Shown: one piece after another, positions 1 to 7,163 of the stretch
Layout of the letters: every line of letters starts with the position of its first letter
Numbering within the stretch: the first letter of the stretch is position 1
Origin: Patescibacteria group bacterium
Lineage (GTDB): Bacteria; Patescibacteriota; Minisyncoccia; Phycocordibacterales; Phycocordibacteraceae
Length of the DNA stretch: 36,632 nucleotides
Reading direction: 5' to 3'
NCBI GenBank assembly: GCA_028866135.1
Contig: JAGWIS010000005.1
Location: 1 to 36,632 of the forward strand
The notes under the pieces: model-generated
The model's database searches: none
Seen by the model: only the letters and a program-made list of their open reading frames with translations
What the model was told of the DNA's origin: nothing
Program-made: the position numbers and the translations under genes

Positions 1-62
1 GGAGAATCGAACTCCCATCATCTGATTGGCAACCAGATGTTCTACCATTGAACCATACCCGC
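1..62 (-). tRNA. tRNA-Gly(GCC), cut by window start
   Basis: The reverse complement starts GCGGGTA, has a D-arm with GGTTCAATGGTAGAAC, an anticodon loop TTGCCAA (anticodon GCC) closed by a 5-bp stem with one G-T pair, and a T-loop TTCGATT. The 3' acceptor strand lies outside the window. It runs in the same direction as the tRNA-Arg gene about 40 bp away. Confidence 0.93.
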
Positions 63-103
63 GCTAGGCGACATGATAGCATGACGCCCTTTTTTATTTC
101 CAG

Positions 104-175
104 TGCCCTCGCCAGGAATCGAACCCGGACCTACAGTTCCGAAGACTGTTGTGATATCCGTTTCACCACGAGGGC
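104..175 (-). tRNA. tRNA-Arg(UCG)
   Basis: The reverse complement folds as a full cloverleaf: acceptor GCCCTCG pairs with CGAGGGC, the anticodon loop CTTCGGA carries TCG (reads CGN arginine codons), and the T-arm holds GGTTCGATT. The discriminator is A. CCA is not encoded, so the 3' end depends on the CCA-adding enzyme encoded by the next gene (235-1698). Confidence 0.93.
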
Positions 176-234
176 GTATGTGCATAGTACTACCAAGCGA
201 GCCGAGACACGAGCAGTTGTGTTACGATTCGTCC

Positions 235-1698
235 ATGTCGTATCGGATTCCTTCTGAAGTCGAGGCAATTGGAGAAAAGTTAAGAAAAGCCGGGTTCGAA
301 TCCTACCTCGTCGGAGGATGCGTGCGCGACCTTCTCATCGGCCGCACGCCAAAAGACTGGGACTTCACCACAAACGCAAAACCGGAGCAGATCCAGGCCG
401 TATTTCCTGACTCTTTTTACGAAAACGACTATGGCACCGTGGGTGTAAAGACCGGCTCGGAGGACCTCGCTCTCGCAATCGTCGAGGTAACTCCCTATCG
501 CACCGAATCCGCCTATTCCGATAAGCGCCGGCCGGATAAAGTAGAGTTCGGCACTTCCCTGCTTGAGGATCTGGCGCGTCGCGACTTTACCATAAATGCT
601 ATTGCGCTCGACGACTCTCAAGGACACATCGTTGACCCCTACGATGGCCAAAAGGACATAAAGGACAAAATAGTCCGCGCCGTCGGCAATGCCTCAGAGC
701 GCCTGAACGAAGACGCTCTCCGCATGCTCCGTGCCGTGCGCCTAGTTGCTGAGCTTGAATTCGGTATAGAGGGCCACACTGCCGCGGCGATAAAGGAAAA
801 TAGCAAGCATTTAAGCCACGTTTCACGTGAAAGGATCCGCGAGGAGCTCGTCAGAATCTTAAACTCAGGCCGCCCAATGGACGCGCTTATCTTGGCGCAT
901 CAGCTCGGAATTCTCGAGTATATCGTCCCGGATCTCCCTCGCGGTATCGGCGTCGAACAGAATCAGGCCCACTCCTATGATGTCTTTGAACATAACCTCA
1001 GAACTATGCAGCATGCTGCTGATAAAGACTGGGGTTTCGATATCCGCTTGGCCGGCCTTTTCCATGACATTTCGAAGCCAGAGACGCGTCGTTGGTCGGA
1101 CGAAAAGAAAGACTGGACCTTCCATGGGCACGAAGTCGTTGGTTCACGTGTAACAAAAAAGGCCCTCGAAGACCTTCACTTTTCACGCGAAACAATAGAA
1201 AAAGTCGTAAAACTAGTCCGTTGGCACATGTTTTTCTCTGATCCTGAGCAGATTACCCTCTCCGCAGTGCGCCGGATGATAAAAAACGTGGGCGAGGAAA
1301 ACATTTGGGACCTGCTTAATCTTCGGATTTGCGACCGAATAGGTACTGGGCGCCCTAAAGAACAACCGTTCCGCTTCAGGAAATACAAGGCTATGGTTGA
1401 TCAAGCGCTCCGTGACCCTATCTCCGTAGCCATGCTTAAAACAGACGGAACGCACATCATGGACAAGTTTCAGGTGAAACCTGGGCCTAAAATAGGGTGG
1501 ACGCTTAACGCGCTTCTCGAGGAAATACTTGATAATCCGGACAAAAATATTCAGGAATATCTTGATACCAGGACCGAAGAGCTCCTAAAAATGCCTGAAA
1601 AAGAGCTAAAAAAGCTTGGAGAATCAGGAAAACAGAAGAGGGAAGCCGCAGAAGATGAGGAAATAAAGCATATAATGGAGAAACACCACGTCTGCTAG
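235..1698 (+). CDS. cca: CCA tRNA nucleotidyltransferase with HD domain
   Basis: A 487-residue tRNA nucleotidyltransferase that adds or repairs the 3' CCA of tRNAs. The N-terminal polymerase-beta-like head shows GGCVRD (about residues 27-32) followed by the metal-binding DWD of PKDWDF (41-43). A tRNA-binding helical part follows, and an HD phosphohydrolase-type domain with LFHDISK lies near residue 275. An in-frame ATG at 103 would run through the tRNA-Arg gene, so it is rejected. ATG 235 is chosen because TACGAT lies 6 nt upstream, as in other leaderless genes of this window. The tRNAs next door lack encoded CCA, which fits the function. Three ParB-like palindromes lie inside the coding sequence. 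The family is clear; whether it adds CCA or only A cannot be told from sequence alone. Confidence 0.93.
   Translation: MSYRIPSEVEAIGEKLRKAGFESYLVGGCVRDLLIGRTPKDWDFTTNAKPEQIQAVFPDSFYENDYGTVGVKTGSEDLALAIVEVTPYRTESAYSDKRRPDKVEFGTSLLEDLARRDFTINAIALDDSQGHIVDPYDGQKDIKDKIVRAVGNASERLNEDALRMLRAVRLVAELEFGIEGHTAAAIKENSKHLSHVSRERIREELVRILNSGRPMDALILAHQLGILEYIVPDLPRGIGVEQNQAHSYDVFEHNLRTMQHAADKDWGFDIRLAGLFHDISKPETRRWSDEKKDWTFHGHEVVGSRVTKKALEDLHFSRETIEKVVKLVRWHMFFSDPEQITLSAVRRMIKNVGEENIWDLLNLRICDRIGTGRPKEQPFRFRKYKAMVDQALRDPISVAMLKTDGTHIMDKFQVKPGPKIGWTLNALLEEILDNPDKNIQEYLDTRTEELLKMPEKELKKLGESGKQKREAAEDEEIKHIMEKHHVC
819..834. promoter_or_regulatory. parS-like ParB-binding palindrome 1
   Basis: CGTTTCACGTGAAAGG matches 13 of 16 positions of the palindromic parS consensus TGTTTCACGTGAAACA, including the whole central 12 bases. 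It lies inside cca. Confidence 0.55.
1140..1155. promoter_or_regulatory. parS-like ParB-binding palindrome 2
   Basis: TGGTTCACGTGTAACA matches 14 of 16 positions of TGTTTCACGTGAAACA, inside cca. Confidence 0.6.
1179..1194. promoter_or_regulatory. parS-like ParB-binding palindrome 3 (weaker)
   Basis: CTTTTCACGCGAAACA matches 13 of 16 positions but has a C in the central CACGTG. It lies only 24 bp from site 2. Confidence 0.35.
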
Positions 1699-1710
1699 TT
1701 ATCTGTGAAA

Positions 1711-1726
1711 TGGTTCACGTGGAACA
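1711..1726. promoter_or_regulatory. parS-like ParB-binding palindrome 4
   Basis: TGGTTCACGTGGAACA lies just after cca. Its reverse complement matches 15 of 16 positions of the classic Bacillus form TGTTCCACGTGAAACA. It is the only intergenic site of the group. Confidence 0.65.
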
Positions 1727-1727
1727 T

Positions 1728-1754
1728 CTACTTGGGGGTCTCACCCCCAAGTAG
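1728..1754. repeat. 12-bp perfect inverted repeat after cca
   Basis: CTACTTGGGGGT, loop CTC, ACCCCCAAGTAG. It starts 2 bp after the last parS-like site. No T-run follows on either strand, so it is not a standard intrinsic terminator, though it may stop or protect the cca transcript. Confidence 0.6.
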
Positions 1755-1768
1755 CTATAAAACAAGAA

Positions 1769-1785
1769 AGCCGCCCTGGGCGGCT
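1769..1785 (-). terminator. Intrinsic terminator, minus strand
   Basis: A 7-bp stem AGCCGCC/GGCGGCT with a 3-nt loop. Read on the minus strand it is followed by TTTCTTGTTTT. It would end transcripts from xthA after a 3' region of about 250 nt. Confidence 0.6.
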
Positions 1786-2039
1786 GGAGACAAAAGGGAG
1801 AGGGGCGTAAATGATAGGGCCTCCAGTCAGAGAAATGAGGGCAGCTTTCGTTTTTTGCGTGCTTGCGCTTCCACCAAGAGACACCGTGCCGATGGGCTTG
1901 TGTCGCGGATCGCCGCGGAGCGGAGGCAGGCACTTTGATGAGCGCACTGACGCCTGACAGAACAAGAAAGAGCTTCCGTCCTTTCCCAATGATAGGGGAG
2001 TAAAAGACAATGTAAAGGACATGCTGGGGATAATGTCTT
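1786..2039. other. Non-coding stretch between cca and xthA
   Basis: No convincing gene is seen on either strand. On the minus strand this would be the 3' untranslated region of xthA, between its stop and the terminator at 1769-1785. It contains small hairpins such as CGCGG/CCGCG near 1905. I looked for RNase P, SRP and tmRNA signature sequences and found none. A structured small RNA cannot be excluded. Confidence 0.3.
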
Positions 2040-2043
2040 TTAC
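2000..2043. repeat. Hairpin straddling the xthA stop codon
   Basis: GTAAAAGACA pairs with TGTCTTTTAC (10 bp) around a 24-nt loop. The right arm includes the xthA stop codon. The layout resembles the hairpin that starts at the fusA stop codon (26422-26450). Confidence 0.5.
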
Positions 2044-2807
2044 GAGAGGGTTATGGAAAGAGGGCAGTGGTCAGAACCGAAAATGTCCGGGTGGATTTCA
2101 GCTTTCTTTACACGCTTCATGAATTCGCTCGCGACGAAAAAATAATCAATTCTCCAGCCGACATTCCTATCGCGCGCCCGGGTCTTCATATCCCAATACG
2201 TATAGGCCTCTTTGGTGTGAGGATGAAAATGACGGAATGAGTCTACGTAGCCAGCCCCGATGACTTCATCGATCCATGCGCGCTCCTCAGGCAAAAAGCC
2301 TGTATTTTCCTCGTTTTCCTTGGGCCTCGCGAGGTCTATTTCCTCATGGGCAGTGTTTATGTCGCCGCAAAAAACAACCGGTTTTTTCTTTCGTAATTTC
2401 TCCGCAAAAGCAAAGAAAGCATCATAAAAGCGCATCTTGTAATCGAGCCGCTCGGGCCCTTGCCCGCCATTGGGGAAGTACACGTTCAGGAGCCAGAAAT
2501 CGTCATATTCAGCCCCGACCAAACGCCCCTCCTGGTCGAATTCTTTTATGCCCATACCGTAAATGACGGAAAGCGGCTCGACTTTCGAGTAAATCGCGAC
2601 ACCGCTGTAGCCTTTTCGTACCTGCGAGGAGGAAAAGAACGAGGAGAAGCCAAGAGGAGAGCGCATCTCCTCGGATACCTGTTCCGGATCCGCTTTCGTC
2701 TCCTGGAGGCAAAAAATATCGGGCTTCATGCCCTTCAGAAATGACTCCCAATAGCCGTCTTTTGCGAGCGAGCGCAGGCCGTTCACATTCCACGAGACGA
2801 TCTTCAT
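2040..2807 (-). CDS. xthA: Exodeoxyribonuclease III / AP endonuclease
   Basis: A 255-residue Mg-dependent endonuclease/exonuclease/phosphatase-family enzyme that cleaves DNA at abasic sites in base excision repair. It shows the N-terminal WNVNG (Asn7), the metal ligand Glu36 in LQETK, GDINTAHEEIDLARP in the middle, and a C-terminal GSDHCPL with the catalytic Asp-His. The length is usual for the family. The reading frame is open further upstream, but ATG 2807 begins exactly at the conserved MKIVSWNVNG, and a TACAAT box lies 7 nt upstream, so the mRNA is probably leaderless. It is divergent from the orphan gene at 2917. Confidence 0.95.
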   Translation of the reverse strand: MKIVSWNVNGLRSLAKDGYWESFLKGMKPDIFCLQETKADPEQVSEEMRSPLGFSSFFSSSQVRKGYSGVAIYSKVEPLSVIYGMGIKEFDQEGRLVGAEYDDFWLLNVYFPNGGQGPERLDYKMRFYDAFFAFAEKLRKKKPVVFCGDINTAHEEIDLARPKENEENTGFLPEERAWIDEVIGAGYVDSFRHFHPHTKEAYTYWDMKTRARDRNVGWRIDYFFVASEFMKRVKKAEIHPDIFGSDHCPLSITLS

Positions 2808-2831
2808 ACACAACATTGTATACCGTACGGC

Positions 2832-2860
2832 TGTCATTTCGGAAATTGCCGTGCTAGATT
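2832..2860 (+). promoter_or_regulatory. Promoter of the 2917 gene, extended -10
   Basis: TGC-TAGATT at 2852-2860 is an extended -10. A weak -35 TGTCAT at 2832-2837 lies 17 nt upstream. It predicts a leader of about 50 nt ending in a Shine-Dalgarno. Genes 29212 and 33964 have the same TGC-TA layout. Confidence 0.45.
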
Positions 2861-2916
2861 TGCTTCGGAAAAGAACGTTCGTCAACCACTCGAAATCAAA
2901 AAGAAAGGAGCACGCC

Positions 2917-3540
2917 ATGCGTACGTTGCATCTAGTCCCTTCTTGCCGGACTGATCGCCAGCTCGTCTGTGCGGCGGCGCTCCTTCGAGAAATGGGGAGC
3001 GAAGAGTATGAGCCGCGTCCCTGCGGGACACCGTCTTTCAGACGAGTCGCCTGGACGAAGGACTATCTCGAGGAACTCACAACTCTTTTTAGGGAAGACG
3101 GCAGTTTCAACGGCTGGAACCCGCATGCGGAACGGGTCGCGCTCTGCTTAAAGCATCGCGGCAAAGACGAAGAGGCAATGAAAGTGTTTCTCGCAATCCT
3201 GGGGAGCGGTAATGGAGAAGTACTTTTTCTTTACGACTCCCCCAAAAATCACCTCTTCGACTCGCCAGAAGTGGCGGATACTCCGGGCAAGCTGGGGTAC
3301 GAAGGAACCTACCAGTTCGCGGAATTAGCCGTCGAATTTAACCAGAAAGATCTCGCCAAAAGGCTCTTTCTGGAGATCGTGGGAAAGATACCCACGAAAT
3401 GTTTCCCGATTCGGCTGCAGAGCATTCGCGTGGAGGCTCTGGCGAATCTGAAAAAACTCGGCGTAGAGAGACTGCCTAACGGAGAAGTTCTGATCGATGC
3501 GCTCTATGCAGCGAAATTCCACCACCGCTGCGCTCGATGA
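2917..3540 (+). CDS. Hypothetical protein, 207 aa
   Basis: I do not recognise this protein. It has no signal peptide or membrane segment. Two stretches look like helical repeats: the region around EEAMKVFLAILGSGNGEV (about 85-105) and the one around YQFAELAVEFNQKDLAKRLF (about 130-150), each combining an Ala/Leu helix with a following helix, as in TPR-like folds; this is a guess. ATG 2917 is chosen over upstream in-frame ATGs because AAAGGAG lies 6 nt before it. It has its own promoter, a leader and a hairpin terminator (3551-3580), so it is a monocistronic cassette. Its strong Shine-Dalgarno contrasts with the leaderless genes around it. Confidence 0.75.
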   Translation: MRTLHLVPSCRTDRQLVCAAALLREMGSEEYEPRPCGTPSFRRVAWTKDYLEELTTLFREDGSFNGWNPHAERVALCLKHRGKDEEAMKVFLAILGSGNGEVLFLYDSPKNHLFDSPEVADTPGKLGYEGTYQFAELAVEFNQKDLAKRLFLEIVGKIPTKCFPIRLQSIRVEALANLKKLGVERLPNGEVLIDALYAAKFHHRCAR

Positions 3541-3550
3541 CGTGCGATAA

Positions 3551-3580
3551 AGGACCCCGCCGCTTCGGCGCCGGGGTCCT
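3551..3580. terminator. Bidirectional intrinsic terminator
   Basis: A 13-bp stem with one mismatch (AGGACCCCGCCGC / GCGCCGGGGTCCT) closed by a TTCG tetraloop, lying between two convergent genes. It is followed by GTTTCT on plus and TTTATC on minus. Confidence 0.8.
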
Positions 3581-3597
3581 GTTTCTATAGAGGGCGG

Positions 3598-4515
3598 CTA
3601 ATCGCGATTTTTTCCGTGGTATTTCTTATGGATTTCGCGCAGATGTGCGTCGGTGATATGTGTGTAAATCTGGGTCGTGTTGATGGATGCGTGGCCGAGG
3701 AGCTGCTGGACGGAACGGATATCAGCGCCGTTATTCAGAAGGTCGGTGGCGAAGACGTGGCGAAGCACGTGGGGGGTGACTTTTTTCGTAATGCCGGCTT
3801 TGATCGCATACGCGTGGATGATCCGCTCGACGGAGCGCGGAGTGAGGCGCGCAGGCACGCCCTTTCCCCGAGGAATGCTCACAAAAAGCGCTTCTGACAT
3901 ATCTTTGCGTGCCTTGAGGTACGCGGCGACGGCAGACTTCGCAGCAGGGGAGAGGAAAACGACACGGACTTTCTCTCCTTTGCCGCGGACCGAAAAAGAA
4001 TCTTGAGAAAGATCGATGTCGTTGTCGAGCGAGCAGAGTTCTGAAACGCGAAGTCCGGTAGAAAAGAGGAGCTCGAGTATCGCGATATCGCGCACACTGC
4101 GTTCTTCTGCTCCCCGTGCGGCGTCCATAAGCCGCCCAAGCTCGCCAGGAGTGATGAGATCGAGCTCACGTTCGGGGAGCTTTGCAAGTTCTATTTTTTC
4201 AGGAGAAATGGCCTCGATATCGCGCTTTCGGAGAAACTTGAGGAAGGCGCGGAGCGCGATCATGTAGTAATTCTGCGTACGTCGCTTCATGGAGTTATTG
4301 CCTGTGCCTGATTGGCGGTTAAGCCACAAGCGGAATTCGCGTACGTTCTGCTCGCTTATGCCCCGCACCTTTTTTATATGCATCTGAGATAAGAAGCGCG
4401 AGAGGTAGTGGTCGTAATTCTCGATAGTCTTCACGGCACGCCCACGCTCAATCTCGATGTATTCGAGAAACTGGCGTTTTGCTGCTTCGGCGTCCATATA
4501 AGAAAAGTCTAGCAT
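3598..4515 (-). CDS. Tyrosine recombinase, XerC/XerD type
   Basis: A 305-residue site-specific recombinase, probably the enzyme that resolves chromosome dimers at dif. The N-terminal SAM-like core-binding domain starts FLEYIEIERGRAVKTIENY. The catalytic domain holds the full set: Arg in STGLRVSELC, Lys in GKGEKVR, His-x-x-Arg in HVLRHVFATDLL, His in LLGHAS and the nucleophile Tyr in TTQIYTHI. The frame is open far upstream, overlapping rpsO, but homology begins near ATG 4515 or ATG 4497. I give 4515 because an AATAAT box lies about 15 nt upstream. It is divergent from rpsO. Phylogeny would be needed to say XerC, XerD or a lone Xer. Confidence 0.9.
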   Translation of the reverse strand: MLDFSYMDAEAAKRQFLEYIEIERGRAVKTIENYDHYLSRFLSQMHIKKVRGISEQNVREFRLWLNRQSGTGNNSMKRRTQNYYMIALRAFLKFLRKRDIEAISPEKIELAKLPERELDLITPGELGRLMDAARGAEERSVRDIAILELLFSTGLRVSELCSLDNDIDLSQDSFSVRGKGEKVRVVFLSPAAKSAVAAYLKARKDMSEALFVSIPRGKGVPARLTPRSVERIIHAYAIKAGITKKVTPHVLRHVFATDLLNNGADIRSVQQLLGHASINTTQIYTHITDAHLREIHKKYHGKNRD

Positions 4516-4528
4516 CACGTGTCGCACA

Positions 4529-4581
4529 TTATTATTCGTGATTAGAACAAACTTGCAAAGATAGGCAAGACGTGGTAGGGT
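4529..4581. promoter_or_regulatory. Divergent promoters sharing one -35 (recombinase / rpsO)
   Basis: The self-complementary hexamer TTGCAA at 4553-4558 can serve as -35 on both strands. To the left it is 16 nt from AATAAT (minus strand, 4536-4531), upstream of the recombinase. To the right it is 17 nt from the weak TAGGGT (4576-4581), upstream of rpsO. Confidence 0.4.
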
Positions 4582-4591
4582 AGGGGAGTCT

Positions 4592-4858
4592 ATGCTTACC
4601 ACTAAGAAAAAGGCGGCGACCATAAAGAGCGCCGCTCGGCACGATACTGACACCGGTTCTCCGGATGTGCAGGTCGCGCTTCTTTCGGGCCAGATCGACG
4701 AACTCACCAAGCACCTCAAGAAGAACCCGAAGGATTTTCATTCTCGCCGCGGTCTTCTCCAGATGGTCGCTGATCGTCGCTCCCACCTCCGCTATCTTGA
4801 GACGAATAACAAGCGTCATTACAATGCGCTTGTGAAAAAGCTCGGCCTCAAAAAGTAG
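4592..4858 (+). CDS. rpsO: 30S ribosomal protein S15
   Basis: An 88-residue S15, the normal length, which binds the central domain of 16S rRNA early in small-subunit assembly. The family signatures are present: HDTDTGSPDVQVALLSGQI, then HLKKNPKDFHSRRGLLQMVADRRSHLRYL, ending in Lys-rich KKLGLKK. GGGGAG lies 4 nt before the ATG. It stands alone here, without pnp, as is common in reduced genomes. Confidence 0.97.
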   Translation: MLTTKKKAATIKSAARHDTDTGSPDVQVALLSGQIDELTKHLKKNPKDFHSRRGLLQMVADRRSHLRYLETNNKRHYNALVKKLGLKK

Positions 4859-4864
4859 TTAGCC

Positions 4865-4957
4865 ATTAGCCACTGAGGCCACTAGAGTTTGGAGTATACT
4901 AGACAAGTGTTTTATTTTTTATAGGCTCGCGCTAGTGGCTATACCCTAGCGACTAAT
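4865..4957. repeat. Imperfect palindromic element between rpsO and the NYN gene
   Basis: The ends ATTAGCCACT and AGCGACTAAT pair at 8 of 10 positions, and inside them GCCACTAG (4878-4885) pairs perfectly with CTAGTGGC (4932-4939). A TATACT box and a T-rich run lie between. The size and position, just before a start codon, are like those of the clearer elements at comM, rplD and rplV, but the ends differ. Confidence 0.4.
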
Positions 4958-4968
4958 CACTGAATTTT

Positions 4969-5484
4969 ATGGCAGTTATCAAACATCCGGCGCAGCGCAT
5001 AGGCGTGTTCATCGACACTCAGAACCTCTATCACAGCGCGAAACACCTCTATAAGGCGCGCGTCAACTTCGGCAAAATCCTCGAGGAAGCCGTGGGCGGG
5101 CGCATCCTCGTGCGCGCAATCGCCTACGTCATCTCGACGGAGAGCGGGGAAGAGAAGAACTTCTTCGAGGCGCTCACCAAGATGGGCATCGAGACGAAAG
5201 TGAAAGATCTCCAGATCTTCGCCGACGGCGCAAAGAAGGCCGACTGGGACGTCGGGCTCGCGATCGACGCGGTCAAACTCGCGCCGAAGCTCGACACCGT
5301 CGTGCTCGTCACGGGCGATGGCGACTTCGTGCCGCTCATCCAGTACCTCGATCTCCATGAAGGCTGTCAGGTGGAAGTCATCTCCTTCGGCAAATCCTCC
5401 TCGGGCAAACTCAAGGAGGCTGCGCACGCATTCACCGACATGTGCGACGATCCGCGAAAATTCACCATCGCTTCGCGGGCATAA
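4969..5484 (+). CDS. NYN domain protein (LabA/DUF88-like PIN-fold nuclease)
   Basis: A 171-residue single-domain protein of the NYN family, a PIN-like fold of metal-dependent ribonucleases. The acidic metal-binding residues are visible in GVFIDTQNLY (Asp16), KKADWDVGLAIDA (about 90-102) and VTGDGDFVPL (about 112-121), which is the usual NYN arrangement. It therefore probably cuts or processes RNA, though the substrate cannot be told. The start is ATG 4969, 11 nt after a palindromic repeat. It has no signal peptide. It lies upstream of, but has no obvious link to, the membrane protein at 5525. Confidence 0.85.
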   Translation: MAVIKHPAQRIGVFIDTQNLYHSAKHLYKARVNFGKILEEAVGGRILVRAIAYVISTESGEEKNFFEALTKMGIETKVKDLQIFADGAKKADWDVGLAIDAVKLAPKLDTVVLVTGDGDFVPLIQYLDLHEGCQVEVISFGKSSSGKLKEAAHAFTDMCDDPRKFTIASRA

Positions 5485-5524
5485 CTTACGCCAGGCGGTT
5501 TTTGGTGCGCTACTATACGTAGCG

Positions 5525-6679
5525 ATGGATGAAAATCCGATTACTCCGAAGGAGGCTCCGGACCAGGCTCGGTCCGGGAAATTCATTCGTACGTTCGCGG
5601 GGGACATGGAGACCTTGAAAGGCGGCGGCGTCCCGGATCTTGCGCCGCTTGGAGGATCTTCGCTCACCCCTCCCTCTCCTGCTGCCGCTCCTGCTCCTGT
5701 TGCGCCTCCCGTGCCGCCCTCTCCCGCCCCAGCTCCTTTTCCCTCTCCTGTTTCCACTCTCGCACCGGAAAGACCAATCCCGCTCCAGACGTACGCAGGC
5801 GATTTTTCGCAGCGGATGAAGGAGACGCATGCCACGGCGGCAACGGTGCTTGCGGCCGAACAAGATTCCGCAAAAGGGGTCCCGTTTGCGGAGGAGCCGG
5901 AAAAATCTTCTCGCGGCGGCATCCTGTACGTGATCGCGGGCGGGGCGCTCCTCATTATCGGTGTCACGGCTGCGTACTTCGCCTACTCGCGCTACGGCGC
6001 GCAAGTGGCGCCGGTCATCCTGGCGCCGGCCGTGACGGCGCCGATTTTCGTCGACGACCGCGAGCAGATTTCCGGTGCTGATGCCGCAACGCTCATGCAG
6101 GCAATCGTTCAATCAAACACGCGGACGATTGCTGCGGGATCCGTTCGCTTGCTGTACCTCGATCCCGCTTCTTCCGAAAGCGTTTTCTCCGCTCTCCGTT
6201 TGCCGGCGCCCGATATCTTGAGACGCAACGTGAACACCGCCGGAAGCATGGCGGGAGTCGTAAACGTGTCCGGCAGCCAGAGTCTGTTTTTCATACTCTC
6301 CGTCACGTCCTATAGCGACACCTTTTCCGGCATGCTCTCGTGGGAGGCGCAGATGCCGCACGATCTTGCGCAACTTTTCCCTCCGTACCCCTCTCCGGCG
6401 CCCTCTCTGTCGATGGCGACGTCGACCATGGCCACCTCGACGGCGAAAACAAATGTGAAGGCGGCTCCGAAGGCGACGAGCACGCCGAGCCTGCCGGCCT
6501 TTCAGCCGGGATTCATCGATGAGGCCGTGGCAAATCACGACGCGCGCGTGTACCGAGATGCAAACGGGAAAACCGTCCTCATCTACGGCTATTGGAATCA
6601 GAAGACGCTCGTCATCGCCCGCAACGAGGCTGCTTTTACCGAGATACTGGGGCGGCTCGCGACCTCGCGTTCGCAGTAG
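5525..6679 (+). CDS. Single-pass membrane protein with Pro-rich N-terminus
   Basis: A 384-residue protein of unknown function. The first 130 residues are cytoplasmic and low complexity, rich in Pro and Ala, with two similar short motifs RTFAGDM and QTYAGDF. A single membrane segment (about 132-154, GGILYVIAGGALLIIG) is followed by a 230-residue outer domain with a second Ala/Ser/Thr-rich linker (about 295-325). The N-in/C-out topology is inferred. The long in-frame upstream extension overlaps the NYN gene and is rejected. ATG 5525 is preceded by TATACG at 5 nt, so it is probably leaderless. The motif PDQARSG is encoded by a small palindrome (5558-5577). Confidence 0.8.
   Translation: MDENPITPKEAPDQARSGKFIRTFAGDMETLKGGGVPDLAPLGGSSLTPPSPAAAPAPVAPPVPPSPAPAPFPSPVSTLAPERPIPLQTYAGDFSQRMKETHATAATVLAAEQDSAKGVPFAEEPEKSSRGGILYVIAGGALLIIGVTAAYFAYSRYGAQVAPVILAPAVTAPIFVDDREQISGADAATLMQAIVQSNTRTIAAGSVRLLYLDPASSESVFSALRLPAPDILRRNVNTAGSMAGVVNVSGSQSLFFILSVTSYSDTFSGMLSWEAQMPHDLAQLFPPYPSPAPSLSMATSTMATSTAKTNVKAAPKATSTPSLPAFQPGFIDEAVANHDARVYRDANGKTVLIYGYWNQKTLVIARNEAAFTEILGRLATSRSQ
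5558..5577. repeat. Small palindrome inside a coding sequence
   Basis: CCGGACC, 6-nt loop, GGTCCGG. It encodes part of the sequence PDQARSG in the low-complexity N-terminus of the membrane protein. Confidence 0.4.
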
Positions 6680-6702
6680 CCAGCGTCTGCTATTATTCCC
6701 GC

Positions 6703-7053
6703 ATGAGAACCGAAGCGTTTAGGAAGAAACTCGAGGCGGAGAAGACGAAGCTCGAGGCCGAAATGGACAGCGTCGGCCGCAAGAATCCCCGAGTTCCCGG
6801 AGACTGGGAACCTATTCCGTCGGAAACTGGCTCGGAGGCGGATCTCGCCGATCAGGCCGACGTGGTCATGAGCCGGGAAAGCAATACCGCCATCCTCGGC
6901 GATCTCGAAGCACGCTACGACACGATTCTTGCCGCGCTCTCGAGAATCGAAAAGAAGACGTTCGGGAAATGTGAAGTGTGCGGAGAAGACATAGGCGAAG
7001 CGCGTCTTGAGGCAAACCCTGCCGCAACTACCTGCGTCAAACATTTGTCATAG
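6703..7053 (+). CDS. DksA/TraR-type zinc finger protein
   Basis: A 116-residue protein of the DksA/TraR family, members of which bind the secondary channel of RNA polymerase. An N-terminal coiled-coil helix ([15 protein letters not shown]) and a second helix ([27 protein letters not shown]) precede a zinc finger CEVCGEDI...TTCVKH, in which the fourth ligand appears to be His instead of Cys. ATG 6703 is chosen because TATTAT lies exactly 6 nt upstream, so the mRNA would be leaderless; the upstream in-frame extension is rejected. It stops 10 nt before the palindromic element that leads into comM. Confidence 0.87.
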   Translation: MRTEAFRKKLEAEKTKLEAEMDSVGRKNPRVPGDWEPIPSETGSEADLADQADVVMSRESNTAILGDLEARYDTILAALSRIEKKTFGKCEVCGEDIGEARLEANPAATTCVKHLS

Positions 7054-7062
7054 AAAATGCCC

Positions 7063-7163
7063 GCCCCGTTGGATAATTCCGGCTCGGGATTTGAAAGACG
7101 ATACGTTCCAGGTGTATAGCTGTATGACTCAACAACAGACAGTTAAAAAATATCCAATGGGGC
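7063..7163. mobile_element. 101-bp inverted-repeat element across the comM start
   Basis: The ends GCCCCGTTGGATA (7063-7075) and TATCCAATGGGGC (7151-7163) pair over 13 bp, with one G-T wobble. ATGCCCGCC lies at 7057-7065 on the left, and CCCGCC followed by the rest of comM lies at 7163-7168 on the right, so the original gene probably began ATG CCC GCC GCG CGT. The element carries a possible promoter (TTGAAA 7091-7096, 18 nt, TATAGC 7115-7120) and the ATG now used by comM. It shares its end sequence with the elements at rplD and rplV. Confidence 0.65.

Noticed and set aside
103-234. In-frame upstream extension of cca starting at ATG 103
   Set aside because: It would translate through the tRNA-Arg gene, and ATG 235 matches the family start and has a well-placed -10 box.
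1741-2022. 93-codon open frame on the minus strand after xthA
   Set aside because: It lies across the terminator at 1769-1785, has no family similarity and no start signals.
1786-2039. RNase P, SRP or tmRNA gene in the non-coding stretch
   Set aside because: None of the signature core sequences were found on either strand.
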